Under the pieces are notes generated by a model that saw only the letters and a list, made by a program, of their open reading frames with translations, was not told the origin of the DNA and ran no database searches. DNA of 64,000 bases from Streptomyces barringtoniae (GTDB taxonomy: Bacteria > Actinomycetota > Actinomycetes > Streptomycetales > Streptomycetaceae). The first letter of the stretch is position 1; every line of letters starts with the position of its first letter. The translations under genes were made by a program, and so were the position numbers. Positions 8,368 to 16,241 of the stretch are shown piece after piece. The stretch is taken from positions 62,001-126,000 of the forward strand of contig NZ_JAJHNP010000012.1 of NCBI RefSeq assembly GCF_020819595.1, written 5' to 3'.

Positions 8368-8915
8368 CCGCCGGACACCTCGCCGTCATCGACATGCAGC
8401 GCGTCTTCGCCGACCCGGCGAGCCCATGGGCCACGCCCCGGTACGCCGACGCGGTGGCGGGCGTGCGCAGCCTGCTGCCGGCCTTCGCCGACCGCGTCAC
8501 CTTCACCCGCTTCCTGGCCCCGGGAAAGCCGGCCGGGGCCTGGCGCGCCTACTACGACGCATGGCCCTTCGCCATGCAGCCCCCCGACGCCGAACTCTGG
8601 CACCTGTCGGACGAGTTCACCGGCTTGACCGGCCAGGTCGTGGACGCCACCACCTTCGGCAAGTGGACCCCGGAACTCGCCGCCCGCGTCGGCCCGGACG
8701 CCCGCCTGGTCCTGGCCGGTGTCAGTACCGAGTGCTGTGTGCTCTCCACCGCCCTGGCCGCCGCCGACGCCGGCACCGAGGTGCTGGTGGTCGCGGACGC
8801 CTGCGCGGGCGTGGACGACGACTCCCACCTCAGGGCCCTGCAGATCATGGAGCTGTACCGGCCGCTGGTCCGGGTCACCACCGTCGACGACCTCCTCGCC
8901 GAGGCCGGGCCGTGA
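8364..8915 (+). CDS. Isochorismatase-like cysteine hydrolase
   Basis: The 183-residue enzyme of the isochorismatase/nicotinamidase superfamily shows the catalytic triad by eye: Asp in AVIDMQ (about residue 11), Lys in FGKWTP (about residue 98) and Cys in STECCVLST (about 125). It begins in the ATGA overlap with the permease and ends in the GTGA overlap with the regulator, so it is certainly in the operon. Relatives hydrolyse nicotinamide, N-carbamoylsarcosine or ureidoacrylate. The permease context suggests an imported amide or carbamoyl compound. Confidence 0.85.
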   Translation: MTAGHLAVIDMQRVFADPASPWATPRYADAVAGVRSLLPAFADRVTFTRFLAPGKPAGAWRAYYDAWPFAMQPPDAELWHLSDEFTGLTGQVVDATTFGKWTPELAARVGPDARLVLAGVSTECCVLSTALAAADAGTEVLVVADACAGVDDDSHLRALQIMELYRPLVRVTTVDDLLAEAGP

Positions 8916-9619
8916 CCGGCGTCCCGCTCAAGCACCAGCGGATCAGCGGGATCCTCGCCCGGGAGATCCGTGACGGCACCCGCCGAGCCGGTGAGCGGCT
9001 GCCCGGCGAACACACCCTCGCCGAGCGGTTCGGCGTCAGCCGTACGACCGTGCGCGCGGCCCTCGCCGAGCTGTGCGAGGAGGGCCTGATCGCCACCCGC
9101 ACCGGCAAGGGCTCGTACGTCGTCTTCGACGGCCGTCCGCCGGAGCACCGGCTCGGCTGGGCCCGCGCCCGGGCCGTGCGGGGCGAGCCCACCAGCGTCC
9201 GGACCCTCGCCGTGCGCGAGACGCACGAGGGCGCCCTCGCCGCCGAACTCGGCCTGAGGGAGGACGAGTTCGTGTGCGTGGAGCAGACCCGTGAGCTGGT
9301 CGCGGACGGCACCGTGGTGGCGTACGAGCGCCGTTTCCTGCCGCCGGTGCCGGTGATCCGCGAGCTGCCCGCCCGCGGCCTCGGCCAGGAGCCGGTCGCC
9401 GAACTGCTGCTGCGCGCGGGGCTGCGGCCCGACCACGGGGAACAGCGGGTCTCCGGGCGGCCGGTCGACGCCCGGGAGGCGGAGCTGCTGCGGCGCGCTC
9501 CCGGGGACTGGTTCCTGGAGACGCGGCGGACCAGCCGGGCGGCCGACGGCACCTTCGTCGAGCACGCCGTCGGCCTGCTCGACCCCGGCCACTTCGAGCT
9601 GGCCCTCACCGTCGGCTGA
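8912..9619 (+). CDS. GntR family regulator, HutC/UTRA subfamily
   Basis: The 235-residue repressor-type protein starts at the GTG overlapping the hydrolase stop. The winged helix at about residues 8-70 includes AERFGVSRTTVRAALAEL and GLIATRTGKGSYV. The UTRA effector domain covers about 90-230, with YERRFLPPVPVI and FVEHAVGLLDPGHFEL. It is the last gene of the operon and probably autoregulates through the palindrome at 6817-6828, with the imported compound or its product as effector. It is convergent with the fucosidase gene, 18 nt away. Confidence 0.9.
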   Translation: MTGVPLKHQRISGILAREIRDGTRRAGERLPGEHTLAERFGVSRTTVRAALAELCEEGLIATRTGKGSYVVFDGRPPEHRLGWARARAVRGEPTSVRTLAVRETHEGALAAELGLREDEFVCVEQTRELVADGTVVAYERRFLPPVPVIRELPARGLGQEPVAELLLRAGLRPDHGEQRVSGRPVDAREAELLRRAPGDWFLETRRTSRAADGTFVEHAVGLLDPGHFELALTVG

Positions 9620-9637
9620 ACCGGGCGCGTTGCCGCG

Positions 9638-10903
9638 TCAGGAGCGCCCCGTGCCCCGGTAGAGGTCGAGCTCCCCGTCGAGCTCCAGGGCGAGCACCGT
9701 GGCGTACTCGTCCACGTCGCCCGCCGCCGGCGCGTCCAGCCAGGTCACCCCCGGCACCTCGTGCAGCCCGCCGGTGACCCGGTGGCCCAGCTCGGCGCCC
9801 GTACCGAGGACGCTCACCCGGCGCACCCGGTTGCGCAGGCCCCGCACGGACACCGTCTCGCGCGGGACGTCGAAGCACACGAGGTACAGCGTCCGCCGGT
9901 CGGCAGACAGCGTGCTCGGGCCGTAGTGATGTCCCGGCGGCAGGCCGGTCACCGTGCCGTACACGGCCTCGGCGTGCCGGCCGATCCACGCCCCGAGCCC
10001 CGCCAGACGCTCCGCCTGTTCCGCCGGGATCGTGCCGTCCTCGCGCGGGCCCACGTCCAGCAGCAGGTTGCCGCCCGCGCCGATCGTCTCCGTGAAGTGG
10101 CGCACCAGCTGCCGCACCGACTTGTGGTCGTGGTCCCGGTGCTGGAAGCCCCAGGAGTCGTTGACCGTCAGGCACAACTCCCAGGGACCGTCGGGTGCTT
10201 GGAGCGGCACACCCTGCTCCGGGGTGGCGTAGTCGCCGTGGCTCAGCATGCGCGCGTTGAGGACCGTCTCCGGGTTGCCGGCCAGGATCCGGGCGGCCAG
10301 GGCGTGAAGGCCCCACTGCTCCTCCGTGCGCTCCCACTCGCCGTCGAACCACAGCAGATCCGGCCGGAACCGGTCCACCAGCTCCCCGACCTGGCCGTCC
10401 CGGTAGGCCAGGAACCGGGCCCAGGCCGCCGGATCCTCCTCGCCGGGCCGGGCGTGCGCCAGGGGGTTGGGGGGATCCTCGTCCGGGGCGGGGTGCCGGG
10501 TGCTCGCGTAGTCGGGGTGGTTCCAGTCCGAGTGGGAGTAGTACAGGCCCACCCGCAGGCCGCGCTCGCGCAGCGCGTCGGCGTATCCCGCGATCAGGTC
10601 ACGCCCGGCCGGCGTACGGCGCGCCACGTTCAGATCGCCGTGGGCGCTGTCCCACAGGGCCACACCGTCGTGATGGCGCGCGGTGAGCACGGCGTACCGG
10701 GCACCGGCCCGGGCGAAGAGGTCCGCCCAGGCACGCGGGTCGTACCGGGACGCGGTGAATCCGTCCAGCTGCTTCATGTACTGCTCATGGGACACCTGTC
10801 CGGTGTAGAACGACCAGGACTCCGGGACCCCGTCCACCGCGTAGACGCCCCAGTGGACGAAGATCCCCAGCTTCGCGTCGCGGAACCATGGCTGCATCGG
10901 CAT
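9638..10903 (-). CDS. GH29 alpha-L-fucosidase
   Basis: The 421-residue retaining exo-glycosidase shows the family landmarks KLGIFVHWGVYAV near the start, LTARHHDGVALWDS, the nucleophile Asp in LLWFDGEW, and GGNLLLDVGPREDG. No signal peptide is visible, so it probably acts inside the cell on imported fucosylated oligosaccharides. A TAGCGT -10 at 10910-10915 ends seven bases before the ATG at 10903 and no ribosome site lies at normal distance, so the transcript may be leaderless. An inverted repeat, GGGCGA/TCGCCC, at 10929-10943 could be an operator. Confidence 0.9.
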   Translation of the reverse strand: MPMQPWFRDAKLGIFVHWGVYAVDGVPESWSFYTGQVSHEQYMKQLDGFTASRYDPRAWADLFARAGARYAVLTARHHDGVALWDSAHGDLNVARRTPAGRDLIAGYADALRERGLRVGLYYSHSDWNHPDYASTRHPAPDEDPPNPLAHARPGEEDPAAWARFLAYRDGQVGELVDRFRPDLLWFDGEWERTEEQWGLHALAARILAGNPETVLNARMLSHGDYATPEQGVPLQAPDGPWELCLTVNDSWGFQHRDHDHKSVRQLVRHFTETIGAGGNLLLDVGPREDGTIPAEQAERLAGLGAWIGRHAEAVYGTVTGLPPGHHYGPSTLSADRRTLYLVCFDVPRETVSVRGLRNRVRRVSVLGTGAELGHRVTGGLHEVPGVTWLDAPAAGDVDEYATVLALELDGELDLYRGTGRS

Positions 10904-10909
10904 ACGGCC

Positions 10910-10943
10910 ACGCTAGGGCCTCCCGCACGGGCGACGATCGCCC
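10910..10943 (-). promoter_or_regulatory. Fucosidase -10 box and inverted repeat
   Basis: On the minus strand TAGCGT (10915 to 10910) is a good -10; the -35 region is weak (ATCGTC at 17 nt). The 15-base inverted repeat GGGCGACGATCGCCC (10929-10943) covers that weak -35, a position typical of an operator. The binding protein is unknown. Confidence 0.35.
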
Positions 10944-11116
10944 TTGCCCGTGGATTTCCACCGTCCCAGGCCGTCACATGGGCCGGTCCACCACCGTATC
11001 TCCCGCCGATCCCCACGCATGTCCCGCGGCCCACCGGGTACGCGAGGCGGAGCACGCCCGGGCGCGGTTCCACCCCCCGGGTGGCCTGTACGACCGTCGC
11101 TACCTGGGGACATGCC

Positions 11117-11515
11117 ATGGAGACACCCGCACAGAACGACCTGCCGACGCCGGCCCAGCAGGCGCTGGACGCGCTGGCCGTGAACGCCGAGGACCAGAGG
11201 GCGCTGGACGTCCTCGCCCACAGTGACGTCCTCGTCCCCGTGCCGGACGACGCGGTCGACGGGGAGGGCGCCGACGCCACCACCGTGGCCCTGCCCGTCC
11301 TGGAACAGCCCGGAGGCGATGCGGTCGTCCCCGTCTTCACCACGGAGGGCGAGATGGCCGGGCTCCTGCCCTTCGTCTCCCGCTACCGCCTCATCCCCCT
11401 CGGCGCCCTGGCCTCCCAGTGGCCCGACGAGGAACTTTCCCTGGCCATAGACGGCAACTCCACGCACGCCCTGACGCTCACGTCACAGGGGGTGCGTACG
11501 TTGTTGGCGCGGTGA
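11117..11515 (+). CDS. SseB family protein
   Basis: The 132-residue soluble protein resembles the SseB N-terminal domain: residues 10-120 contain DVLVPVPDD, DAVVPVFTTEGEM and YRLIPLGALASQW. The ATG at 11117 follows TGGGGA. Family members are widespread in Streptomyces with no defined biochemical role. It is monocistronic; a dispersed intergenic repeat begins just after its stop. Confidence 0.7.
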   Translation: METPAQNDLPTPAQQALDALAVNAEDQRALDVLAHSDVLVPVPDDAVDGEGADATTVALPVLEQPGGDAVVPVFTTEGEMAGLLPFVSRYRLIPLGALASQWPDEELSLAIDGNSTHALTLTSQGVRTLLAR

Positions 11516-11518
11516 TCA

Positions 11519-11596
11519 GCGCCCCTGAAAGCGGCGCGGGGCCGTATCGACATGCGGCTCCGCCGCGTGGGCGCGAGAAACCACGAACGACCCGCA
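11519..11596 (+). repeat. Dispersed palindromic intergenic repeat, copy B
   Basis: About 78 bases downstream of the SseB-like gene align with the reverse complement of 21741-21820: a GCGCCCC-GAAA-GGCGC hairpin, then GGGGC, GCGGCTCCGCCGCG, GGGCGCGA, ACCACGA and CGACCCGCA. The inner 24-mer at 11551-11574 is also found exactly on the minus strand at 61747-61770. Similar hairpins are common at 3' ends in Streptomyces and may act as terminators. Confidence 0.65.
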
Positions 11597-11764
11597 CCCT
11601 CACCCGTGCACGAAAGGGATCGCCCCACCCCATTCGGGTGACAAAACGCCCGCGCCCCGGTGAAGGACGGCCGGAACTGCTCCCTGCCAAGCGTGGTCAC
11701 ACGTCTCCGGAAGGGAAAGATCCCCGGCGGTAGACAGAACGCGCCGCGCGAAGGAGTAGGGGTC

Positions 11765-12655
11765 GTGAGGATCGTCCTGCTGGGCACTGCCGCCGGTGGC
11801 GGCTTCCCGCAGTGGAACTGCGCCTGCTCACTGTGCACGGCGGCAAGGGACGGCAAGCTGCCCTCCCGCACCCAGGAGTGCGCCGCCGTCACCGGCAACG
11901 GCCGCGACTGGTGGCTGCTGAACGCCTCACCCGATCTGCGCGCCCAGCTCACCGCCACACCGGCGCTGTGGCCCGGCCCCGGCCCCCGGGACACCCCCCT
12001 GCGCGGGGTCCTGCTCACCGACGCCGAGGCCGACCACGTCACCGGCCTGGCCGAGCTGCGCGGAGCGGCGGGCCTGAAGGTCTACACCGCCCCGCCGGTC
12101 CGCGCCGTGCTGGCCCCCGCCCGGGCCGCCCTGGACCGTTACGCCCCCTGGGAGTGGGCGGACAGCCTGGCCGACGGCGGGTTCGTGCTGGCCGGCGGGC
12201 TGGTGGTCACGGCGCATCCGCTGGGCACGAAGATCCCGAAATACGTGCCGGTGCAGGCGCCGGAACCGGCCGGCCCGTGGGTGACGGCGTACCGCGTCGA
12301 GAACCTGGCCAGCGGGGGAGTGCTGGTGTACGCGCCCTGTGTGGGTGCCTGGAGTCCGGAGCTGGACGAGCTGTGCGCCGAGGCCGACTGCGTGCTGCTG
12401 GACGGCACTTTCTACGCGGCCGACGAGATGGGCACGACGGTACGGTCCGGGGCCCGCCAGGCCGCCATGGGACACCTCCCGGTCACCGGCCCGGACGGCA
12501 CCCTCGCCGCCCTCGCCCGCCATCCCGGTGCACGCCGGATCTACACCCACCTCAACAACACCAACCCGCTGCTCGACCCGGAGTCACCGGCACGCGCGCG
12601 TGTCGCCGAGGCGGGCGTGGAGGTCCTGCCGGACGGGGCCGAGCTGGTGCTCTAG
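11765..12655 (+). CDS. pqqB: Orphan PqqB-like metallo-beta-lactamase-fold protein
   Basis: The 296-residue protein starts at GTG 11765 behind AAGGAG. It has the PqqB signature GTAAGGGFPQWNCACSLC, whose Cys residues bind a structural zinc. It also has the family's altered metal motif LTDAEADHVTGL instead of HxHxDH, and THLNNTNPLL near the end. In PQQ-producing bacteria PqqB is thought to hydroxylate the PqqA Glu-Tyr crosslink intermediate. No pqqA, pqqC, pqqD or pqqE lies nearby, so either the pathway is scattered or this copy does something else. Family call firm, role uncertain. Confidence 0.8.
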   Translation: MRIVLLGTAAGGGFPQWNCACSLCTAARDGKLPSRTQECAAVTGNGRDWWLLNASPDLRAQLTATPALWPGPGPRDTPLRGVLLTDAEADHVTGLAELRGAAGLKVYTAPPVRAVLAPARAALDRYAPWEWADSLADGGFVLAGGLVVTAHPLGTKIPKYVPVQAPEPAGPWVTAYRVENLASGGVLVYAPCVGAWSPELDELCAEADCVLLDGTFYAADEMGTTVRSGARQAAMGHLPVTGPDGTLAALARHPGARRIYTHLNNTNPLLDPESPARARVAEAGVEVLPDGAELVL

Positions 12656-12725
12656 AGGGGGTCGAGCCGGTGCTCCGACGGAGGGGCAAGCCGGTCCTCC
12701 GGACGGGATTGAGCCGGTGCTCTAG
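12641..12725 (+). repeat. Degenerate tandem repeat of the pqqB 3' end
   Basis: The last codons of pqqB plus stop (GAGCTGGTGCTCTAG, 12641-12655) recur as GAGCCGGTGCTCCG (12664), CAAGCCGGTCCTCCGG (12687) and GAGCCGGTGCTCTAG (12711-12725), at roughly 24-base spacing. The last copy supplies the stop codon of the converging MarR gene. This looks like slippage or tandem duplication of the gene end. Confidence 0.6.
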
Positions 12726-13162
12726 TGATCGTGCCCGGTGCTCAGGGGCTCCTGTCCGGTGCCCTGGCGATCCTGCCCGGTGAGCATGCGCTCCAGCACG
12801 GCGCGCTGCAGCGGCAGCACCTCGGCGTGCAGCGCGCGGCCCCTGGGGGTGAGCGCCACCCACACCCCGCGCCGGTCCTCCGCGCACACCGAGCGCTCCA
12901 CCAGCCCGTCCTTCTCCAGCCGGCCGATCAGCCGGGACAGCGCGCTCTGGCTGAGATGGACCCGGCCGACCAGGTTCTGCACCCGGCACTGGTCGCCCTT
13001 CGCGGGCGACTCGGTCGCGAGGATGTCCAGCACCTCGAAGTCGCTGGCGCCCAGCCCGTACGGATGCAGGGCCCGGTCGATCTCGCACATGGTGTGGGCG
13101 TGTACGGCGAGGATGTCCCGCCACCGTTCCTCGAGCCGGGCGTCGGCCGTCTTGACTGCCAT
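12722..13162 (-). CDS. MarR family regulator
   Basis: The 146-residue winged-helix protein contains GASDFEVLDILATE, the recognition helix HLSQSALSRLIGRLEKDGLVER and the wing CAEDRRGVWVALTPRG. After about residue 125 the tail is a low-complexity GQDRQGTGQ stretch, perhaps produced by the repeat expansion at the gene end. An inverted repeat GTTG-N6-CAAC at 13193-13206 upstream may be its operator. The VOC gene lies upstream on the same strand. Confidence 0.85.
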   Translation of the reverse strand: MAVKTADARLEERWRDILAVHAHTMCEIDRALHPYGLGASDFEVLDILATESPAKGDQCRVQNLVGRVHLSQSALSRLIGRLEKDGLVERSVCAEDRRGVWVALTPRGRALHAEVLPLQRAVLERMLTGQDRQGTGQEPLSTGHDH

Positions 13163-13192
13163 ACCCGCACCGTAGCACCGATCCGGCCAATC

Positions 13193-13206
13193 GTTGAGTG
13201 TGCAAC
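13193..13206 (-). promoter_or_regulatory. Possible MarR operator
   Basis: GTTGAGTGTGCAAC is a 4-6-4 inverted repeat about 30 bases upstream of the MarR ATG, close to a -10-like TACGGT on the minus strand at 13169-13174. MarR proteins usually bind such palindromes in their own promoter. Confidence 0.35.
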
Positions 13207-13251
13207 TAGTGCGGGTGCAAGCAGGCGACTCGTGCGAGCGGAGGTCGGGAC

Positions 13252-13602
13252 TCAGGCGGCCGGGTCCTGGAGAAGGCCGATCATGTTGCCGTCGGCGTCC
13301 TTCACGGAGGCGATCAGGCGGCCGTTGCCGACGTCCCGCACGTCCTGAACCACCTCGGCACCCGCCTCCACCAGGGCCGCGAGCCGCTCCCGGAGATCGG
13401 TGACGTGCCAGAACGGCACCGGTCCGGTCAGCCCCTGGGCGTGCCCGTTCGGGTCGAGGCCGACGTCCTGCCCCTCGGCCTTGAAACCGACGTAGTAGGG
13501 CTGGTCCGCGTACGGCTCGACACCCAGCAGGGCGGTGAACAGGGCCTTGGCACTGTCCTTGTCCTTGACGGGGTAGATGATCGTCTGCACGCCGGCGGTC
13601 AT
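13252..13602 (-). CDS. VOC superfamily protein (glyoxalase/dioxygenase fold)
   Basis: The 116-residue protein has the paired beta-alpha-beta-beta-beta modules of the vicinal oxygen chelate fold: TIIYPVKDKDSAKALFTALLG at the start, FWHVTDLRERLAALVEAGA in the middle and SVKDADGNMIGLLQDP at the end. Relatives are glyoxalases, dioxygenases or antibiotic-binding proteins; nothing here selects one. An AGAAGGAGAG-like site precedes the ATG. Confidence 0.8.
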   Translation of the reverse strand: MTAGVQTIIYPVKDKDSAKALFTALLGVEPYADQPYYVGFKAEGQDVGLDPNGHAQGLTGPVPFWHVTDLRERLAALVEAGAEVVQDVRDVGNGRLIASVKDADGNMIGLLQDPAA

Positions 13603-13722
13603 GGGTCTCTCCTTCTGAGGTGCGTGACCCGACGGAGTTCTCCGTCGGTGCGTCTCACGCTAGGACCGGGGAGCCCGCCCCGGCTTCTTCGATCCTGACC
13701 GGTTGCGGGCTCCCCGCCGCCC

Positions 13723-14262
13723 CTACTCGTTGTGCAGCACCTCGGCGACGGTGAGGCGGGCCGCACGCCGGGCGGGCACCAGCGCGCCGACCACGGCGAT
13801 CACGAGCCCCGCCGGCGCCGGTTCCGCCGGCTTCGGCACGTGCCAGACGTCCGTCATGTACGACGGCAGGGTGATGTCGATCCCCGCCGCCATGCGGGGG
13901 ACGACCACCTCGTAGGCGGCGATGCCCAGCGGCACGCCCAGCACCGACCCGATCACGCCGAGCACCGCCATCGAGGTCACCGTCATCACCGTCACCTGGC
14001 GCGGGGTCATGCCGATCGACTTCAGCATGCCGAGGTCGCGGCGCCGGTCGTGGGTGTTGAGCACGGCCGTGTTGAACACGCCGAGGGAGGCGACCAGGGC
14101 CAGTAGCAGGGTGAGGACGGCCGCCGAGTCGATGACGGTCTCGGCGCCGCCGCTCGGGCCGGCCGGTTGGGTGGTGAGCCCCTTGTCCACGGCTCGGGCG
14201 GCACGCGCGTACGCCGTCCCGTCCGCGCCCTCGCGCAGCTTGACGTGATAGGCGAACGTCTT
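13723..14262 (-). pseudogene. C-terminal fragment of an FtsX-type ABC transporter permease
   Basis: About 180 residues match only the end of a FtsX/MacB-like permease: transmembrane helix VLTLLLALVASLGVFNTAVLN, the conserved HDRRRDLGMLKSIGMTPRQV loop, two more helices and the terminal PARRAARLTVAEVLHNE. Such proteins usually exceed 700 residues and follow an ATPase gene; neither the N-terminus nor an ATPase is present. Homology stops at about 14260, where the opposite-strand GH53 fragment begins. There is no start codon with a ribosome site, so it is probably not expressed. Confidence 0.85.
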
Positions 14263-14719
14263 CGACAACGCGGTCGCCAACGGGGTGAAGTTCGACGCGA
14301 TCGGCCTGTCGTACTACGGCTACTGGCACGGCCCGCTCTCCGGCTTCCGGACCACCCTGGACGACGCGGCCACCCGCTACGGCAAGCCCGTGTTCGTCGC
14401 CGAGACGGCCTATCCCTTCACCCTGGCCCAGGACGACTCCCTGGAGAACCAGATCGACACCACCGGCGAGCTGGTCTCCGGCTACCCGGCGACCGTGGCC
14501 GGCCAGACCAAGTGGATGAACGACGTGGCGAGCATCGTGGAGGCCGTCCCGAACGGCCGCGGGCTCGGCGTCTTCTACTGGGAGGCGACCTGGACCGCCG
14601 TCTCCGGCAACGGCTGGAACCCGACCGACGCCACCTCCGGCAACGGCTGGGAGAAACAGGCCCTGTTCGGCTACGACGACGAGGCGCTGTCCTCGATGAC
14701 GTGGTTCAGCCACAGCTGA
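14261..14719 (+). pseudogene. C-terminal fragment of a GH53 endo-beta-1,4-galactanase
   Basis: The frame from FDNAVANGVKFDAIGLSYYGYWHG to the stop at 14719 is the last ~150 residues of a secreted arabinogalactan galactosidase. FVAETAYPFTL contains the catalytic nucleophile Glu, and GVFYWEATW is the usual final strand. The signal peptide and the first half, including the acid/base Glu, are missing. The sequence upstream of 14261 belongs to the FtsX fragment on the other strand. The GTG at 14285 lacks a ribosome site, so this is a remnant. Confidence 0.85.
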
Positions 14720-14732
14720 ACCACCGGTGACG

Positions 14733-14759
14733 GGCCCGGCCGCAAGGGGCGGCCGGGCC
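14733..14759 (+). terminator. Terminator hairpin after the GH53 remnant
   Basis: A perfect 11-base-pair stem, GGCCCGGCCGC / GCGGCCGGGCC, with loop AAGGG lies 14 bases after the stop and is followed by a short pyrimidine run ending CTGTTTT. Its presence supports this being the authentic 3' end of the galactanase gene. Confidence 0.7.
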
Positions 14760-14908
14760 TCCGCCTGTTTTCCGGGGGCATATGCATCCGCGCCCGTCGT
14801 GCGGCCGTTCGGTACCGGACAACGACCGCCGAGTCCCGGACGCGACGGAGTCGGCCGGGCCACAGTGGGAACACTGCGTACGAGGAGGCCGGGGACGGAG
14901 GCGGACGC

Positions 14909-15196
14909 ATGATGGGAACCCCCTCGGGCCGGATGCGGCAGACGATTCTGGAATGGCTCAAGGATCCGACGGCCCACTTTCCGGCGCCCCGTCGCCGCGA
15001 CCTCGCCGAGACGGGAGTCACCGCGCGCGCCGTGGCCGCCAAGCTGGGCGTGCCACGCCGGACAGCCGTAGCCCACCTGGACTTCCTCACCAGGCTCGGC
15101 GTGCTGCGCACCCGCCGCAGCTGCTGGGGCACTTGCTACCGGCGTGACGAGATCCGCATCGCGGAGGTCGCCCGGGTCTTCGAGAAGGGGTGGTGA
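14909..15196 (+). CDS. Small winged-helix DNA-binding protein
   Basis: The 95-residue protein resembles ArsR-like HTH proteins of the Streptomyces transcriptional-regulator type. A helix-turn-helix (VTARAVAAKLGVPRRTAVAHLDFLTRLGVL) at about residues 36-65 is followed by a short wing with CWGTCYRRDEIRIAEV. It lies 9 nt upstream of the SMP-30-like gene and is probably co-transcribed with it. A second ATG one codon later is an equal start candidate. Confidence 0.7.
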   Translation: MMGTPSGRMRQTILEWLKDPTAHFPAPRRRDLAETGVTARAVAAKLGVPRRTAVAHLDFLTRLGVLRTRRSCWGTCYRRDEIRIAEVARVFEKGW

Positions 15197-15205
15197 ACGA
15201 ACCAC

Positions 15206-16174
15206 ATGGACCGACCTGCGGCACTCGTCCCGCTCCATTACGTCTCCCTGGGCGCCCGCGGCCCCGAGGACGTCGTCGTGGACGGGCACGGGCGCGTGCT
15301 GACCGGAGTGGAGGACGGCCGGATCCTGCGCGTCCACGGCCTCGGCGACCCGCGCACGGCCCGCGTGGAGGTGCTGGCCGAGACCGGCGGCCGTCCGCTG
15401 GGACTCGAACCGCTGCCGGACGGCGGCCTGTTGGTGTGCGACGCGGAACGCGGACTGCTGCGCGTCGACACCGGCGAAGGCGCGTCAAGCACCGTCCGCG
15501 TGCTCGCGGACTCGGTGGCGGGGGAGCGCCTCCGCTTCTGCAGCAACGTCGTCGCCCTGCCCGACGGCACCGTGTACTTCACCGTCTCCAGCCGCCGCTA
15601 CCCACTGGAGCACTGGATCGGCGACATCGTCGAACACACCGGCACCGGACGGCTGCTGCGCCTTCCGCCCGAGGGCGGCGAACCCGAAGTCCTGGTGGAC
15701 GGGCTGCAGTTCGCCAACGGCCTGGCGGTCGGCGCCGACAACTCCTTCCTGGTGATCGCCGAGACCGGTGCCTGCCGCCTCACCCGCTACCACCTCACCG
15801 GTCCGCGTGCCGGGCACGCCGACCTCTTCGCCACGCTGCCGGGCATGCCGGACAACCTCTGGCGCGAGGGCCCCGAAGGTCCGCTCTGGGTCGCGCTCGC
15901 CAGCCCACGGGTGCCGCCGCTGGACCTCCTGCACCGCGCCCCGCCCGCCGTGCGCGCCGCCGCCGCCCGGGCTGCCGTACACGCGCCGTACCGCCCGAGC
16001 GGGACGATCGGGGCGGTGGCCCTCGACGACACCGGACGCACCGTCCGGCACCTCACTCGCCGCCGCTCCGGGTTCCGCATGGTCACCAGCGCCTGCGCGA
16101 GCGGCGACTTCCTCGTCCTCGGCAGCCTGTGGGAGCCCGGCGTCGCGGTCTGCGCGCGGACCGGAGCCGGCTGA
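15206..16174 (+). CDS. SMP-30/gluconolactonase or strictosidine-synthase-like protein
   Basis: The 322-residue six-bladed beta-propeller has landmarks GPEDVVVDGHGRVLTGVEDGRI, FCSNVVALPDGTVYFTVSS, LQFANGLAVGADNSFLVIAETG and GMPDNLWREG, which supply the usual metal-binding Glu, Asn and Asp. There is no signal peptide. Members hydrolyse lactones or phosphotriesters; actual substrate unknown. It follows a small HTH gene by 9 nt, suggesting a regulator-enzyme pair. Confidence 0.8.
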   Translation: MDRPAALVPLHYVSLGARGPEDVVVDGHGRVLTGVEDGRILRVHGLGDPRTARVEVLAETGGRPLGLEPLPDGGLLVCDAERGLLRVDTGEGASSTVRVLADSVAGERLRFCSNVVALPDGTVYFTVSSRRYPLEHWIGDIVEHTGTGRLLRLPPEGGEPEVLVDGLQFANGLAVGADNSFLVIAETGACRLTRYHLTGPRAGHADLFATLPGMPDNLWREGPEGPLWVALASPRVPPLDLLHRAPPAVRAAAARAAVHAPYRPSGTIGAVALDDTGRTVRHLTRRRSGFRMVTSACASGDFLVLGSLWEPGVAVCARTGAG

Positions 16175-16241
16175 CTCGGCGGTAGGCTGGTGCCCGGCCG
16201 TGATCACCCGTCGGGGCAGGCCGAACAGGAGACGCACCAGC

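Noticed and set aside
11765..13162. A PQQ biosynthesis cluster
   Set aside because: Only pqqB is recognisable. The neighbours are SseB-like, MarR and VOC genes.
16175..16241. Fluoride riboswitch upstream of crcB
   Set aside because: The conserved GGCGAUG core and the pairing pattern could not be found by eye. A covariance search would decide.
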